Source: Archivesica marissinica
Lineage: Eukaryota; Mollusca; Bivalvia; Venerida; Vesicomyidae
Direction: 5' to 3'
DNA: 64,000 nucleotides
Assembly (NCBI GenBank): GCA_014843695.1
Contig: CM026390.1
Location: forward strand, 1,493,114-1,557,113
Below are positions 14,101-25,303 of this stretch, one piece after another. Each line of letters starts with the position of its first letter. The first letter of the stretch is position 1. Below the pieces are notes generated by a model. It saw only the letters and a program-made list of their open reading frames with translations, was not told the origin of the DNA and ran no database searches. The position numbers and the translations under genes are program-made.

Positions 14101-16213
14101 CACGGCAGAATGGTTCAACCTCCACAGCGGAATGGTTCAACCTCCACGGCGGAATGGTTCAACCTCCACGGCGGAATGGTTCAACCTCCACGGCGGAATG
14201 GTTCAATCTCCACGGCGGAATGGTTCAATCTCCACGGCGGAATGGTTCAACCTCCACGCCGGAATGGTTCAATCTCTACGGCAGAATGGTTCAACCTCCA
14301 TGGCGGAATGGTTCAACCTCCACGGCGGAATAATTCAATCTCTACGGTGGAATGGTTCAACCTCTACGGCGGAATAGTTCAACCTCCATGGCGGAATAGT
14401 TCAACCTCCACGGCGGAATAGTTCAATCTCTACGGCGGAATGGTTCAACCTCTACGGCGGAATGGTTCAACCTCCAGAATGGTTCAACATCTACTGCGGA
14501 ATTGTTCAACATCTACGGCGGAATGGTTCAACCTCTACGGTGGAATTGTTCAACCTCCACAACGGAATGGTTCAATCTCCACGGCGGAATGGTTCAACCT
14601 CCACGATGGAATGGTTCAATCTCCACGGCGGAATGGTTCAACCTCCACGACGGAATGGTTCAATCTCCACAGCGGAATGGTTCAACCTCCAGAATGGTTC
14701 ATTCTCCACGGCGGAATGGTTCAACCTCCACGACGGAATGGTTCAATCTCCACGGCAGAATGGTTCAACCTCCACGACGGAATGGTTCAATCTCCACAGC
14801 GGAATGGTTCAACCTCTACGGCGGAATGGTTCAACCTCCAGAATTGTTCAACATCTACGGCGGAATAGTTCAACCTCCACGGCGGAATAGTTCAACCTCC
14901 ACGGCGGAATAGTTCAACCTCCACGACGGAATGGTTCAACCTCCACGGCAGAATGGTTCAACCTCCACAGCGGAATGGTTCAACCTCCACGGCGGAATGG
15001 TTCAACCTCCACGGCGGAATGGTTCAACCTCCACGGCGGAATGGTTCAATCTCCACGGCGGAATGGTTCAATCTCCACGGCGGAATGGTTCAACCTCCAC
15101 GCCGGAATGGTTCAATCTCTATGGCGGAATGGTTCAACCTCCATGGCGGAATGGTTCAACCTCCACGGCGGAATAATTCAATCTCTACGGCGGAATGGCT
15201 CAACCTCTACGGCGGAATAGTTCAACCTCCATGGCGGAATAGTTCAACCTCCATGGCGGAATAGTTCAATCTCTACAGCGGAATGGTTCAACCTCTATGG
15301 CGGAATGGTTCAACCTCCAGAATGGTTCAACATCTACTGCGGAATTGTTCAACATCTACGGCGGAATGGTTCAACCTCTACGGCGGAATGGTTCAACCTC
15401 CACAAAGGAATGGTTCAATCTCCACGGCGGAATGGTTCAACCTCCACGACGGAATGGTTCAATCTCCACGGCGGAATGGTTCAACCTCCACGGCGGAATG
15501 GTTCAACCTCCAGAATTGTTCAACATCTACGGCGGAATAGTTCAACCTCCACGGCGGAATAGTTCAACCTCCACGGCGGAATAGTTCAACCTCCACGGCG
15601 GAATGGTTCAACCTCCACGGCGGAATAGTTCAACCTCCACTGCGGAATGGTTCAACCTCCACGGCGGAATGGTTCAACCTCCACGGCGGAATAGTTCAAT
15701 CTCTACGGCGGAATGGTTCAACCTCCACGGCGGAATAGTTCAATCTCAACGGCGGAATAGTTCAATTTCTACGGCGGAATGGTTCAACCTCTACGGCGGA
15801 ATGGTTCAACCTCCAGAATGGTTCAACATCTACGGCGGTATGGTTCAACCTCTACGGCGGAATGGTTCAACCTCTACGGCGGAATGGTTCAACGTCCACG
15901 GCAGAATGGTTCAACCTCCATGACGGAATGGTTCAATCTCCACGGCGGAATGGTTCAACCTCTACGACGGAATGGTTCAATCTCCACGGCGGAAAGGTTC
16001 AACCTCCAGAATGGTTCAACCTCCACGGCGGAACGGGTCAACCTCCACGACGGAATGGTTCAATCTCCACGGCGGAATGGTTCAACCTCCAGGATGGTTC
16101 AACCTCCACGGCGGAATGGTTCAATCTCCACCGCGGAATGGTTCAACCTCCAGAATGGTTCAACCTCCACAGAGCGGAATGGTTCAACCTCCACGACGGA
16201 ATGGTTCAATCTC
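8108..16213. repeat. 22-bp minisatellite array (8.1 kb)
   Basis: About 370 copies of a 22-bp unit whose core is GGCGGAATGGTTCAACCTCC, with frequent TCAATCTC, TCTACGG and GAATAG variants. Recurrent 15-bp units lack seven bases (CCTCCAGAATGGTTCAAC junctions). A 1591-bp higher-order period links 9494-10318 with 11085-11909 and 10777-11022 with 12368-12613. A second period of about 650 bp links 13790-14103 with 14440-14753. Because 22 mod 3 is 1, all three plus frames read the same peptide cycle (MVQPPRRNGSTSTAEWFNLHGG). Many frames over 200 codons result, and none has splice or gene context. Confidence 0.98.
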
Positions 16214-16218
16214 CAGAA

Positions 16219-16340
16219 TGGAGGGTCACAATATCAGCTGGAGGGTCACAATACCAGCTGGAGGGTCACCATACCAGCACTACGGTCACAATACTAGCTG
16301 GAGGGTCACCATACCAACATGACGGTCACAATATCACATA
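16219..16340. repeat. Short 20-bp tandem repeat
   Basis: Six imperfect copies of a 20-bp unit, GGAGGGTCACAATACCAGCT, begin at the last 22-bp unit with no spacer. Later copies carry CACTACGGTC or CATGACGGTC substitutions. A change of repeat family at one point suggests replication-slippage or template-switch origin. Confidence 0.85.
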
Positions 16341-16484
16341 CGCTTTCGGTGCAAGTAAATCTCCAAAATAAATAAAGGAAACAAATGAGACAAACACAGT
16401 AATACATACAGATTGCTTATATTTGTTGTCAAGAATAATAAACAATCTCACAAGTTCTAACCGACAAATGATGGCACTTAAATA

Positions 16485-18328
16485 TTCTACCATAGTCCGG
16501 ACGATACGTCCAGCTGATCCACTGTCAACTATAGTCCGGACGATACATCCAGCTGATCCCTTGTCAACTATAGTCCGGACGATACGTCCAGCTGATCCAC
16601 TGTCAACTATAGTCCAGACGATACGTCCAGCTGATCCACTGTCAACTATAGTCCGTACGATACGTCCAGCTGATCCACTGTCAACTATAGTCCGGACGAT
16701 ACGTCCAGCTGATCCACTGTCAACTATAGTCCGGACGATACGTCCAGCTGATCCACTGTCAACTATAGTCCGGACGATATGTCCAGCTGATCCACTGTCA
16801 ACTATAGTCCGGACGATACGTCCAGCTGATCCACTGTCAACTATAGTCCGGACGATACCTCCAGCTGATCCACTGTCAACTATAGTCCGGACGATACCTC
16901 CAGCTGATCCAATGTCAACTATAGTCCGGACGATACGTCCAGCTGATCCACTGTCAACTATAGTCCGGACAATACCTCCAGCTGATCCACTGTCAACTAT
17001 AGTCCGGACGATACGTCCATCTGATCCACTGTCAACTATAGTCCGGACGATATGTCCAGCTGATCCACTGTCAACTATAGCTCGGACGATACCTCCAGCT
17101 GATCCACTGTCAACTATAGTCCGGACGATATGTCCAGCTGATCCACTGTCAACTATAGTCCGGACGATACGTCCAGCTGATCCACTGTCTACTATAGTCC
17201 GGACGATACGTCCAGCTGATCTACTGTCTACTATAGTCCGGACGATACGTCCAGCTGATCTACTGTCAACTATAGTCCGGACGATACACCCAGCTGATCT
17301 ACTGTCTACTATAGTCCGGACGATACACCCAGCTGATCTACTGTCTACTATAGTCCGGACGATACACCCAGCTAATCCACTGTCTACTATAGTCCGGACG
17401 ATACATCCAGCTGATCCACTGTCTACTATAGTCCGGACGATACACTCAGCTGATCTACTGTCTACTATAGTCCGGACGATACACCCAGCTGATCCACTGT
17501 CTACTATAGTCCGGACGATACATCCAGCTGATCCACTGTCTACTATAGTCCGGACGATACATCCAGCTGATCCACTGTCTACTATAGTCCGGATGATACA
17601 CTCAGCTGATCTACTGTCTACTATCGTCCGGACGATACACCCAGCTGATCCACTGTCTACTATAGTCCGGACGATACATCCAGCTGATCCACTGTCTACT
17701 ATAGTCCGGACGATACATCCAGCAGATCCACTGTCTACTATAGTCCGGACGATACATCCAGCTGATCTACTGTCTACTATAGTCCGGACGATACACCCAG
17801 CTGATCTACTGTCTACTATAGTCCGGACGATACACCTAGCTGATCCACTGTCTACTATAGTCCGGACGATACATCCAGCTGATCCACTGTCTACTATAGT
17901 CCGGACGATACATCCAGCTGATCCACTGTCTACTATAGTCCAGACGATACGTCCAGCTGATCCACTGTCTACTATTTTCCGGACGATACACCCAGCTGAT
18001 CCTCTGTCTACTATATTCCGGACGATACATCCAGCTGATCCACTGTCTACTATAGTCCGGACGATACATCCAGCTGATCCACTGTCTACTATAGTCCGGA
18101 CGATACATCCAGCTGATATATTGTCTACTATAGTCCGGACGATACATCCAGCTGATCCACTGTCTACTATAGTCCGGACGATACATCCAGCTGATATATT
18201 GTCTACTATAGTCCGGACGATACATCCAGCTGATCTACTGTCTACTATAGTCCGGACGATACATCCAGCTGATATATTGTCTACTATAGTCCGGACGATA
18301 CATCCAGCTGATATATTGTCTACTATAT
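16485..18328. repeat. 39-bp minisatellite with long open frame
   Basis: About 47 copies of a 39-bp unit containing ACTATAGTCCGGACGATACG followed by TCCAGCTGATCCACTGTCA. The unit is 13 codons with no stop in one plus frame. From the first ATG at 16468 a frame runs to 18390 (about 640 codons) with 13-residue repeats reading STIVRTIRPADPL. Position 8 alternates R/H/C/P and the last proline becomes leucine, mostly by C-to-T changes at CpG, which is neutral decay rather than codon-aware change. The minus strand is open for 129 codons. Two subtypes (early CGTCC/TCAACT, late CATCC/TCTACT) divide the array near 17190. I read it as a minisatellite; coding is possible but unsupported. Confidence 0.93.
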
Positions 18329-18641
18329 ACCCTAGTTACCCTGTTTACACTGCATCGTGCATATCTACCTACATTTTCCGTACACTTTAAGTGATCATTT
18401 CAATTGAATGGAAATTGCAATTTTATATTTTTCTTATTGTTTATTATTTTATATCAATAAATACTAATATTAATAATTTTATTGACAATTCCAGACGGTT
18501 GTCAGCGTAAAATAAATAATTAAATAAATAAATACTTTTTGTGCGATTTTAATGTTTTGTTCTACGTTATATATTTGCAAACTAGGAAAGCAGGAAGACC
18601 GTGTGTTCCCGGTAACCCTCAGTTAACTGATCATAGAAGTT

Positions 18642-18793
18642 AATATCCGCCGGAAATCTTAGCGTATCAAGTGTACTACAATATCCGCCGGAAATCTTAG
18701 CGTATCACGTGTACTGCAATATCCGCCGGAAATCTTAGCGTACCAAGTGTACTGCAATATCCGCCGGAAATCTTAGCGTATCAAGTGTACTGC
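18642..18793. repeat. 38-bp repeat, four copies
   Basis: Four copies start at 18642, 18680, 18718 and about 18756, each beginning AATATCCGCCGGAAATCTTA. Only single-base differences separate them. The 250 bp before this (18391-18641) is AT-rich and holds nothing recognisable. Confidence 0.95.
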
Positions 18794-18899
18794 TTCCATT
18801 ATTTTAAATTGTCTATTTGTCATTCCATAATTTAAATTCAACAAAATATATTCTTAAAACGGCATAACATCGCAACATGTAAATAAATACATGCAAGCT

Positions 18900-19049
18900 G
18901 AACTATGCACTAGCTATCGATGGGGGAAACCATTGGGGGAACTATGCACTAGCTATCGATGGGGGAAACCATTGGGGGAACTATGCACTAGCTATCGATG
19001 GGGGAAACCATTGGGGGAACTATGCACTAGCTATCGATGCGGGAAACCA
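18900..19049. repeat. 39-bp repeat cut by gap
   Basis: 3.8 nearly identical copies of a 39-bp unit starting GAACTATGCACTAGCTATCG run directly into the N gap, so the true array length is unknown. It is also 13 codons long with an open plus frame (ELCTSYRWGKPLG), but the sequence right of the gap is a different repeat. Confidence 0.95.
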
Positions 19050-20049
19050 NNNNNNNNNNNNNNNNNNNNNNNNNNNNNNNNNNNNNNNNNNNNNNNNNNN
19101 NNNNNNNNNNNNNNNNNNNNNNNNNNNNNNNNNNNNNNNNNNNNNNNNNNNNNNNNNNNNNNNNNNNNNNNNNNNNNNNNNNNNNNNNNNNNNNNNNNNN
19201 NNNNNNNNNNNNNNNNNNNNNNNNNNNNNNNNNNNNNNNNNNNNNNNNNNNNNNNNNNNNNNNNNNNNNNNNNNNNNNNNNNNNNNNNNNNNNNNNNNNN
19301 NNNNNNNNNNNNNNNNNNNNNNNNNNNNNNNNNNNNNNNNNNNNNNNNNNNNNNNNNNNNNNNNNNNNNNNNNNNNNNNNNNNNNNNNNNNNNNNNNNNN
19401 NNNNNNNNNNNNNNNNNNNNNNNNNNNNNNNNNNNNNNNNNNNNNNNNNNNNNNNNNNNNNNNNNNNNNNNNNNNNNNNNNNNNNNNNNNNNNNNNNNNN
19501 NNNNNNNNNNNNNNNNNNNNNNNNNNNNNNNNNNNNNNNNNNNNNNNNNNNNNNNNNNNNNNNNNNNNNNNNNNNNNNNNNNNNNNNNNNNNNNNNNNNN
19601 NNNNNNNNNNNNNNNNNNNNNNNNNNNNNNNNNNNNNNNNNNNNNNNNNNNNNNNNNNNNNNNNNNNNNNNNNNNNNNNNNNNNNNNNNNNNNNNNNNNN
19701 NNNNNNNNNNNNNNNNNNNNNNNNNNNNNNNNNNNNNNNNNNNNNNNNNNNNNNNNNNNNNNNNNNNNNNNNNNNNNNNNNNNNNNNNNNNNNNNNNNNN
19801 NNNNNNNNNNNNNNNNNNNNNNNNNNNNNNNNNNNNNNNNNNNNNNNNNNNNNNNNNNNNNNNNNNNNNNNNNNNNNNNNNNNNNNNNNNNNNNNNNNNN
19901 NNNNNNNNNNNNNNNNNNNNNNNNNNNNNNNNNNNNNNNNNNNNNNNNNNNNNNNNNNNNNNNNNNNNNNNNNNNNNNNNNNNNNNNNNNNNNNNNNNNN
20001 NNNNNNNNNNNNNNNNNNNNNNNNNNNNNNNNNNNNNNNNNNNNNNNNN
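19050..20049. other. Assembly gap, exactly 1000 N
   Basis: A block of 1000 undetermined bases. The round length suggests a scaffolding placeholder rather than a measured distance. Left and right flanks belong to different tandem repeats (39-bp and 47-bp), so the gap hides at least one array boundary. Confidence 0.99.
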
Positions 20050-20745
20050 CCCATTCCACAGTCTCTTAAAGCACCGCAATACTGATACAGACGAGACCCA
20101 CATTCCACAGTCTCTTAAAGCACCGCAATACTAATACAGACGAGACCCATTCCACAGTCTCTTAAAACACCACAATACTGGTACAGACGAGACCCATATC
20201 ACAGTCTCTTAAAGCACCGCAATACTGATACAGACGAGACCCATTCCACAGTCTCTTAAAGCACCGCAATACTAATACAGACGAGACCCATTCCACAGTC
20301 TCTTAAAGCACCGCAATACTGATACAGACGAGACCCATTCCACAGTCTCTTAAAGCACCGCAATACTGATACACACGAGACCCACTCCACAGTCTCTTAA
20401 AGCACCGCAATACTGATACACACGAGACCCATTCCACAGTCTCTTAAAGCACCGCAATACTGATACAGACGAGACCCATTCCACAGTTTCTTAAAGCACC
20501 GCAATACTGATACAGACGAGACCCATACCAGAGTCTCTTAAAGCACCGCAATACTGATACAGACGAGACCCATTCCACAGTCTCTTAAAGCACCGCAATA
20601 CTGATACAGACGAGACCCACTCCACAGTCTCTTAAAGCACCGCAATACTAATACAGACGAGACCCACCATTCCACAGTCTCTTAAAGCACCGCACTACTG
20701 ATACAGACGAGACCCATTCCACAGTCTCCTAAAGCACCGACACGA
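20050..20745. repeat. 47-bp array resembling SINE body
   Basis: About 15 copies of a 47-bp unit containing CCCATTCCACAGTCTCTTAA then AGCACCGCAATACTG. Reverse-complemented, the unit contains GGTGCTTTA, GGAATGGGTCTC and GTCTGTATCAGTATTGC. The same order occurs in the SINE-C body at 41046-41150 (GGTGCTTTA, GGAATGTGTCTCTG, TCTGTATCATTGC). The array merges at its right end into the SINE-C sequence ACCGACACGAGACCTCTG. It is therefore probably an internal amplification of the SINE. Confidence 0.93.
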
Positions 20746-20849
20746 GACCTCTGTTTAAAGTCCCTTCTTTTAATTTTCATACGGGGATCTAACCTACGAT
20801 CCTTGGATTACCAGTCCAACGTGTTAACCACTGGACTACAGATCCGTCT
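20728..20849 (-). mobile_element. SINE-C-like head joined to 47-bp array
   Basis: On the minus strand a tRNA-like head runs from 20849: A-box-like TAGTCCAGTGGTTAACACG, an arm with stem TTGGA/TCCAA and loop CTGGTAA (GGT at the anticodon position, Thr-like), and a B-box-like GGTTAGATCCCC (20783-20794). It continues into GGGACTTTAAAC, GAGGTCTCGTGTCGGTGCTT, which is the body of SINE-C seen at 25304 and 41046. The T stem has mismatches and there is no matching acceptor stem, so it is not a functional tRNA gene. Its upstream end was hit by a second SINE. Confidence 0.7.
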
Positions 20850-21106
20850 TTATTTTTATTATTTATGTTTATTTATTGTTCGCTACCGGTTTCCCATTTG
20901 AGCGACGGGCAGTTTACCTAACAACACCTTTCCTGGGCAGGCTCCAGCGGTTAACCAGTACTTGGTGCACCAACCTCCGTAAGAAACTGCCAACTTTTTC
21001 ATATAAATCAGACACGACCTGTGCGGGGCTCGAACCCGTGGCCATCAGTGATGATATGTTACAGTTGTATACACGTCAGTGACCGTAACCACTCGACCAC
21101 GGAGGC
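20850..21106 (-). mobile_element. SINE-B copy 1, with TSD
   Basis: A tRNA-derived SINE on the minus strand: head CCTCCGTGGTCGAGTGGTTA, B box GGGTTCGAGCCCCG, then a body containing TTACGGAGGTTGGTGCACCA, AGTACTGGTTAACCGCTGG and CCGTCGCTCAAATGGGAAAC, and an AT-rich AATAAATAAAC tail. Flanking 17-bp direct repeats at 20833-20849 and 21107-21123 (GGACTACAGATCCGTCT versus GGACTACAGATACGTCT, 16/17) are its target-site duplication. They show it landed in the tRNA-like head of the neighbouring SINE. A second copy lies at 25056-25298. Confidence 0.88.
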
Positions 21107-21344
21107 GGACTACAGATACGTCTGTCTGTGTGTAGCTATACGTGTATGGTTCAGTAAGCGTGTCGTGCTAAACGAATAGTGTCTACAAACACTATCATAT
21201 TACAACTGGTATAACGTTATTCGCTTACAATTATCAGTATCAAGTAAATATTGAGCCGTCTTGATGTCTGCACTATCAACATTATGTATATTTACTCACA
21301 TATCATTATCGGAAGTCAAAGAATAACATTAAAATGTTGACACT

Positions 21345-22268
21345 TTTTTTATCTAGGTTTATTTTAACCACTTCGGTAGTCACTATGATGTAATTTTATC
21401 TAGGTTTATTTTAACAACTTCGGTAGTCACTATGGTGTAATTTTATCTACGTTTATTTTAACCACTTCGGTAGTCACTATGATGTAATTTTATCTACGTT
21501 TATTTTAACAACTTCGGTAGTCACTATGCTGTAATTTTATCTACGTTTATTATAACCACTTCGGTAGTCACTATGCTGTAATTTTATCTACGTTTATTAT
21601 AACCACTTCGGTAGTCACTATGATGTAATTTTATCTACGTTTATTTTAACCACTTCGGTAGTCACTATGCTGTAATTTTATCTACGTTTATTTTAATCAC
21701 TTCGGTAGTCACTATGGTGTAATTTTATCTACGTTTATTTTAACCACTTCGGTAGTCACTATGGTGTAATTTTCTCTAGGTTTATTTTAACCACTTCGGT
21801 AGTCACTATGGTGTAATTTTCTCTAGGTTTATTTTAACCACTTCGGTAGTCACTATGATGTAATTTTATCTACGTTTATTTTAACCACTTCGGTACTATG
21901 GTGTAATTTTATCTAGGTTTATTTTAACCACTTCGGTAGTCACTATGGTGTAATGTTATCTAGGTTTATTTTAACCACTTCGGTAGTCACTATGGTGTAA
22001 TTTTATCTAGGTTTATTTTAACCACTTCAGTACTATGGTGTAATTTTATCTACGTTTATTTTAACCACTTCGGTACTATGGTGTAATTTTATCTACGTTT
22101 ATTTTAACCACTTCGGTAGTCACTATGGTGTAATTTTATCTACGTTTATTTTAACCACTTCGGTAGTCACTATGGTGTAATTTTATCTACGTTTATTTTA
22201 ACCGTAGTCACTATGATGTAATTTATCTAGGTTTATTTCAACCACTTCGGTAGTCACTATGATGTAAT
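21345..22268. repeat. AT-rich 47-bp minisatellite
   Basis: About 20 copies of a 47-bp unit containing TTTTATCTAGGTTTATTTTA and ACCACTTCGGTAGTCACTAT. Some units lack a short AGTCAC-containing segment (at 21890, 22030 and 22070). The array is not related in sequence to the other 47-bp array. The 220 bp on its left (21124-21344) and 275 bp on its right (22269-22543) show no gene. Confidence 0.96.
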
Positions 22269-22542
22269 TGTATTGTTGTCGGACATATCGAACATAAGCT
22301 ATATCCTTAATTACTCTGTGTTTTATCGCCACACACTGGGTATTCCGTCGACGTGTTTAGAAGTACATTAACCTTCAGTATGATGTTGGCGAAATGAGCA
22401 GATAACAAATGTGTTACATTGTTCTTATATTTCCAAGAAAGTTGGGCGTGTGGCATTTTCTCCAAATCGTCCCATTGTCGCCTACAGAATGCTAATGGTT
22501 AAATGTGTTGTTTTTAATGATGATAGTTTAGTATATAGAAAA

Positions 22543-22950
22543 CTCCCACATCCCGGAAGCCTCCCTCGTTCTCTTACATGCCCTGTGACTCCCACATTCC
22601 AGAAACGTCCCTCGTTCTCTTACATGCCCGGTGACGCCCACATTCCAGAAACGTCCCTCGTTCTCTTACATGCCCTGTGACGCCCACATTCCAGAAGCCC
22701 CCCTCGTTCTCTTATATGCCCTGTGACGCCCACATTCCAGAAACCTCCCTCGTTCTCTTACATGCCCTGTGACGCCCACATTCCATAAACCTCCCTCGTT
22801 CTCTTACATGCCCTGTGACGCCCACATTCCAGAAACCTCCCTCGTTCTCTTATATGCCCTGTGACTCCCACATTCCAGAAGCCTCACTCGTTCTCTTATA
22901 TGCCCCGTGACGCCCACATTCCAGAAGCCTCCCTCGTTCTCTTACATGCC
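22543..22950. repeat. 46-bp minisatellite
   Basis: About nine copies of a 46-bp unit containing CATTCCAGAAACCTCCCTCG and TTCTCTTACATGCCCTGTGA; starts at 22595, 22641 and 22687 fix the period. It passes without spacer into the 27-bp array at TGCCCGTAGAAGG (about 22951). Confidence 0.95.
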
Positions 22951-24905
22951 CGTAGAAGGAGGGCTATATGGTATGGCGTTAGAAGGAAGGCTATTGGGTA
23001 TGGCGTTAGAAGGAAGGCTATATGGTATGGCGTTAGAAGGAAGGCTATAGGGTATGGCGTTAGAAGGAAGACTATATGGTATGGTGTTAGAAGGAGGGCT
23101 ATAGGGTATGGTGTTAGAAGGAAGGCTATATGGTATGGCGTTAGAAGGAAGGCTATAGGGTATGGCGTTAGAAGGAAGACTATATGGTATGGTGTTAGAA
23201 GGAGGGCTATAGGGTATGGTGTTAGAAGGAGGGCTATAGGGTATGGCGTTAGAAGGAAGGCTATATGGTATGGCGTTAGAAGTCTATATGGTATGGCGTT
23301 AGAAGGAAGGCTATTGGGTATGGCGTTAGAAGGAAGGCTATATGGTATGGCGTTAGAAGGAAGGCTATAGGGTATGGCGTTAGAAGGAAGACTATATGGT
23401 ATGGTGTTAGAAGGAGGGCTATAGGGTATGGTGTTAGAAGGAAGGCAATAGGGTATGGCGTTAGAAGGAGGGCTATAGGGTATGGCGTTAGAAGGAAGGC
23501 TATGGTATGGCGTTAGAAGGAAGGCTATAGGGTATGGCGTTAGAAGGAGGGCTATATGGTATGGCGTTAGAAGGAAGGCTATAGGGTATGGTGTTAGAAG
23601 GAGTGCTATATGGTATGGCGTTAGAAGGAAGGCTATAGGGTATGGCGTTAGAAGGAGGGCTATATGGTATGGCGTTAGAAGGAAGGCTATAGGGTATGGC
23701 GTTAGAAGGAGGGCTATAGGGTATGGCGTTAGAAGGAGGGCTATATGGTATGGCGTTAGAAGGAGGGCTATAGGGTATGGCGTTAGAAGGAGGGCTATAT
23801 GGTATGGCGTTAGAAGGAGGGCTATAGGGTATGGCGTTAGAAGGAGGGCTATAGGGTATGGCGTTAGAGGGAGGGCTATAGGGTATGACGTTAGAGGGAG
23901 GGCTATATGGTATGGCGTTAGAGGGAGGGCTATAGGGTATGGCGTTAGAAGGAAGTCTATATGGTATGGCGTTAGAAGGAGGGCTATAGGGTATGACGTT
24001 AGAAGGAAGGCTATAGGGTATGACGTTAGAAGGAAGGCTATAGGGTATGACGTTAGAAGGAAGGCTATAATAGGGTATGACGTTAGAAGGAGGGCTATAT
24101 GGTATGGCGTTAGAAGGAGGGCTATAGGGTATGGCGTTAGAAGGAAGGCTATAGGGTATGGCGTTAGAAGGAGGGCTATAGGGTATGGCGTTAGAAGGAA
24201 GGCTATAGGGTATGACGTTAGAAGGAGGGCTATAGGGTATGGCGTTAGAAGGAAGGCTATAGGATATGGCGTTAGAAGGAGGGCTATAGGGTATGGCGTT
24301 AGAAGGAAGGCTATAGGGTATGGCGTTAGAAGGAGGGCTATAGGGTATGGCGTTAGAAGGAGGGCTATAGGGTATGGCGTTAGAAGGAAGGCTATAGGGT
24401 ATGGCGTTAGAAGGAGGGCTATAGGGTATGGCGTTAGAAGGAGGGCTATAGGGTATGGCGTTAGAAGGAGGGCTATAGGGTATGGCGTTAGAAGGAGGGC
24501 TATAGGGTATGGCGTTAGAAGGAGGGCTATAGGGTATGGCGTTAGAAGGAAGGCTATAGGGTATGGCGTTAGAAGGAAGGCTATAGGGTATGGCGTTAGA
24601 AGGAGGGCTATAGGGTATGGCATTAGAAGGAGGGTTATAGGGTATGGCGTTAGAAGGAAGACTATAGGGTATGGCGTTAGAAGGAAGGCTATAGGGTATG
24701 ACGTTAGAAGGAGGGCTATAGGGTATGGCGTTAGAAGGAAGACTATAGGGTATGGCGTTAGAAGGAGGGCTATAGGGTATGGCGTTAGAAGGAGGGCTAT
24801 AGGGTATGGCGTTAGAAGGAAGACTATATGGTATGGCGTTAGAAGGAGGGCTATAGGGTATGGCGTTAGAAGGAAGGCTATAGGGTATGGCGTTAGAAGG
24901 AGGCA
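22951..24905. repeat. 27-bp GA-rich minisatellite
   Basis: About 72 copies of a 27-bp unit, TTAGAAGGAGGGCTATAGGG plus TATGGCG, with GGAAGG and CTATATGG variants and a few shortened copies (at 23281 and 23503). The unit is 9 codons without stops in several frames on both strands, so open frames of 478 codons (plus) and 575 and 468 codons (minus) appear. They are periodic RRRAIGYGV or TPYPIALLL peptides. The plus strand is G-rich with GGG tracts twice per unit. Confidence 0.98.
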
Positions 24906-25055
24906 CGAGTTAACTTAGTATGATCCATATGGTGCATTTATATGGCTGTTGGTGTGTGCCAATTGCTATTAAGACTCGAGGGGTTCAAGCTATGTGTTTT
25001 TTTAAAAAATCTATCCTAATTAATATACACTCTAGAGAGCTATGAGGACTTCAAG

Positions 25056-25298
25056 CTTTTTTTAAATGTTTATTTAACGTCGCTACTGGTTGCACATTTG
25101 AGCGACGGACTGTGCCTAACAACACAGTTCCTGTTCAGCGGTTAACCAGTACATGGTGCATCAACCTCCGTAAAGACACTGCCAACTGCTTCATATATAG
25201 AGACACAATCTGAACGGGGCTCGAACCTGTGACCATCAGTGAGTGTAGGTAATAGTGGTATACAAGTCAGCGACTGTAACAACTCGACCACGGAGGCT
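25056..25298 (-). mobile_element. SINE-B copy 2
   Basis: Minus-strand copy of the SINE at 20850-21106. Shared blocks are CCTCCGTGGTCGAGTTGTTA (head), GGTTCGAGCCCCG (B box), TTACGGAGGTTGATGCACCA, TGTACTGGTTAACCGCTG and CCGTCGCTCAAATGTGCAAC. It ends in a T-run on the plus strand (25056-25063). No clear target-site duplication is visible. Its head directly abuts a plus-strand SINE-C body at 25304. The 27-bp array ends 150 bp beyond its 3' end. Confidence 0.85.
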
Positions 25299-25303
25299 GA
25301 AGT

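Noticed and set aside
8105..16371. Many plus frames of 80-335 codons reading MVQPPRRNGSTSTAEWFNLHGG
   Set aside because: A three-unit cycle of the 22-bp repeat appears in all frames, so it is not evidence of coding.
18891..20134. Open frames of over 340 codons across 19050-20049, and similar ones across 58808-59807
   Set aside because: They consist of undetermined bases; the real sequence is unknown.
22896..24918. Long frames on both strands of the 27-bp array (478, 575 and 468 codons)
   Set aside because: The unit length is divisible by three and happens to lack stops on both strands; the periodic peptides have no other content.
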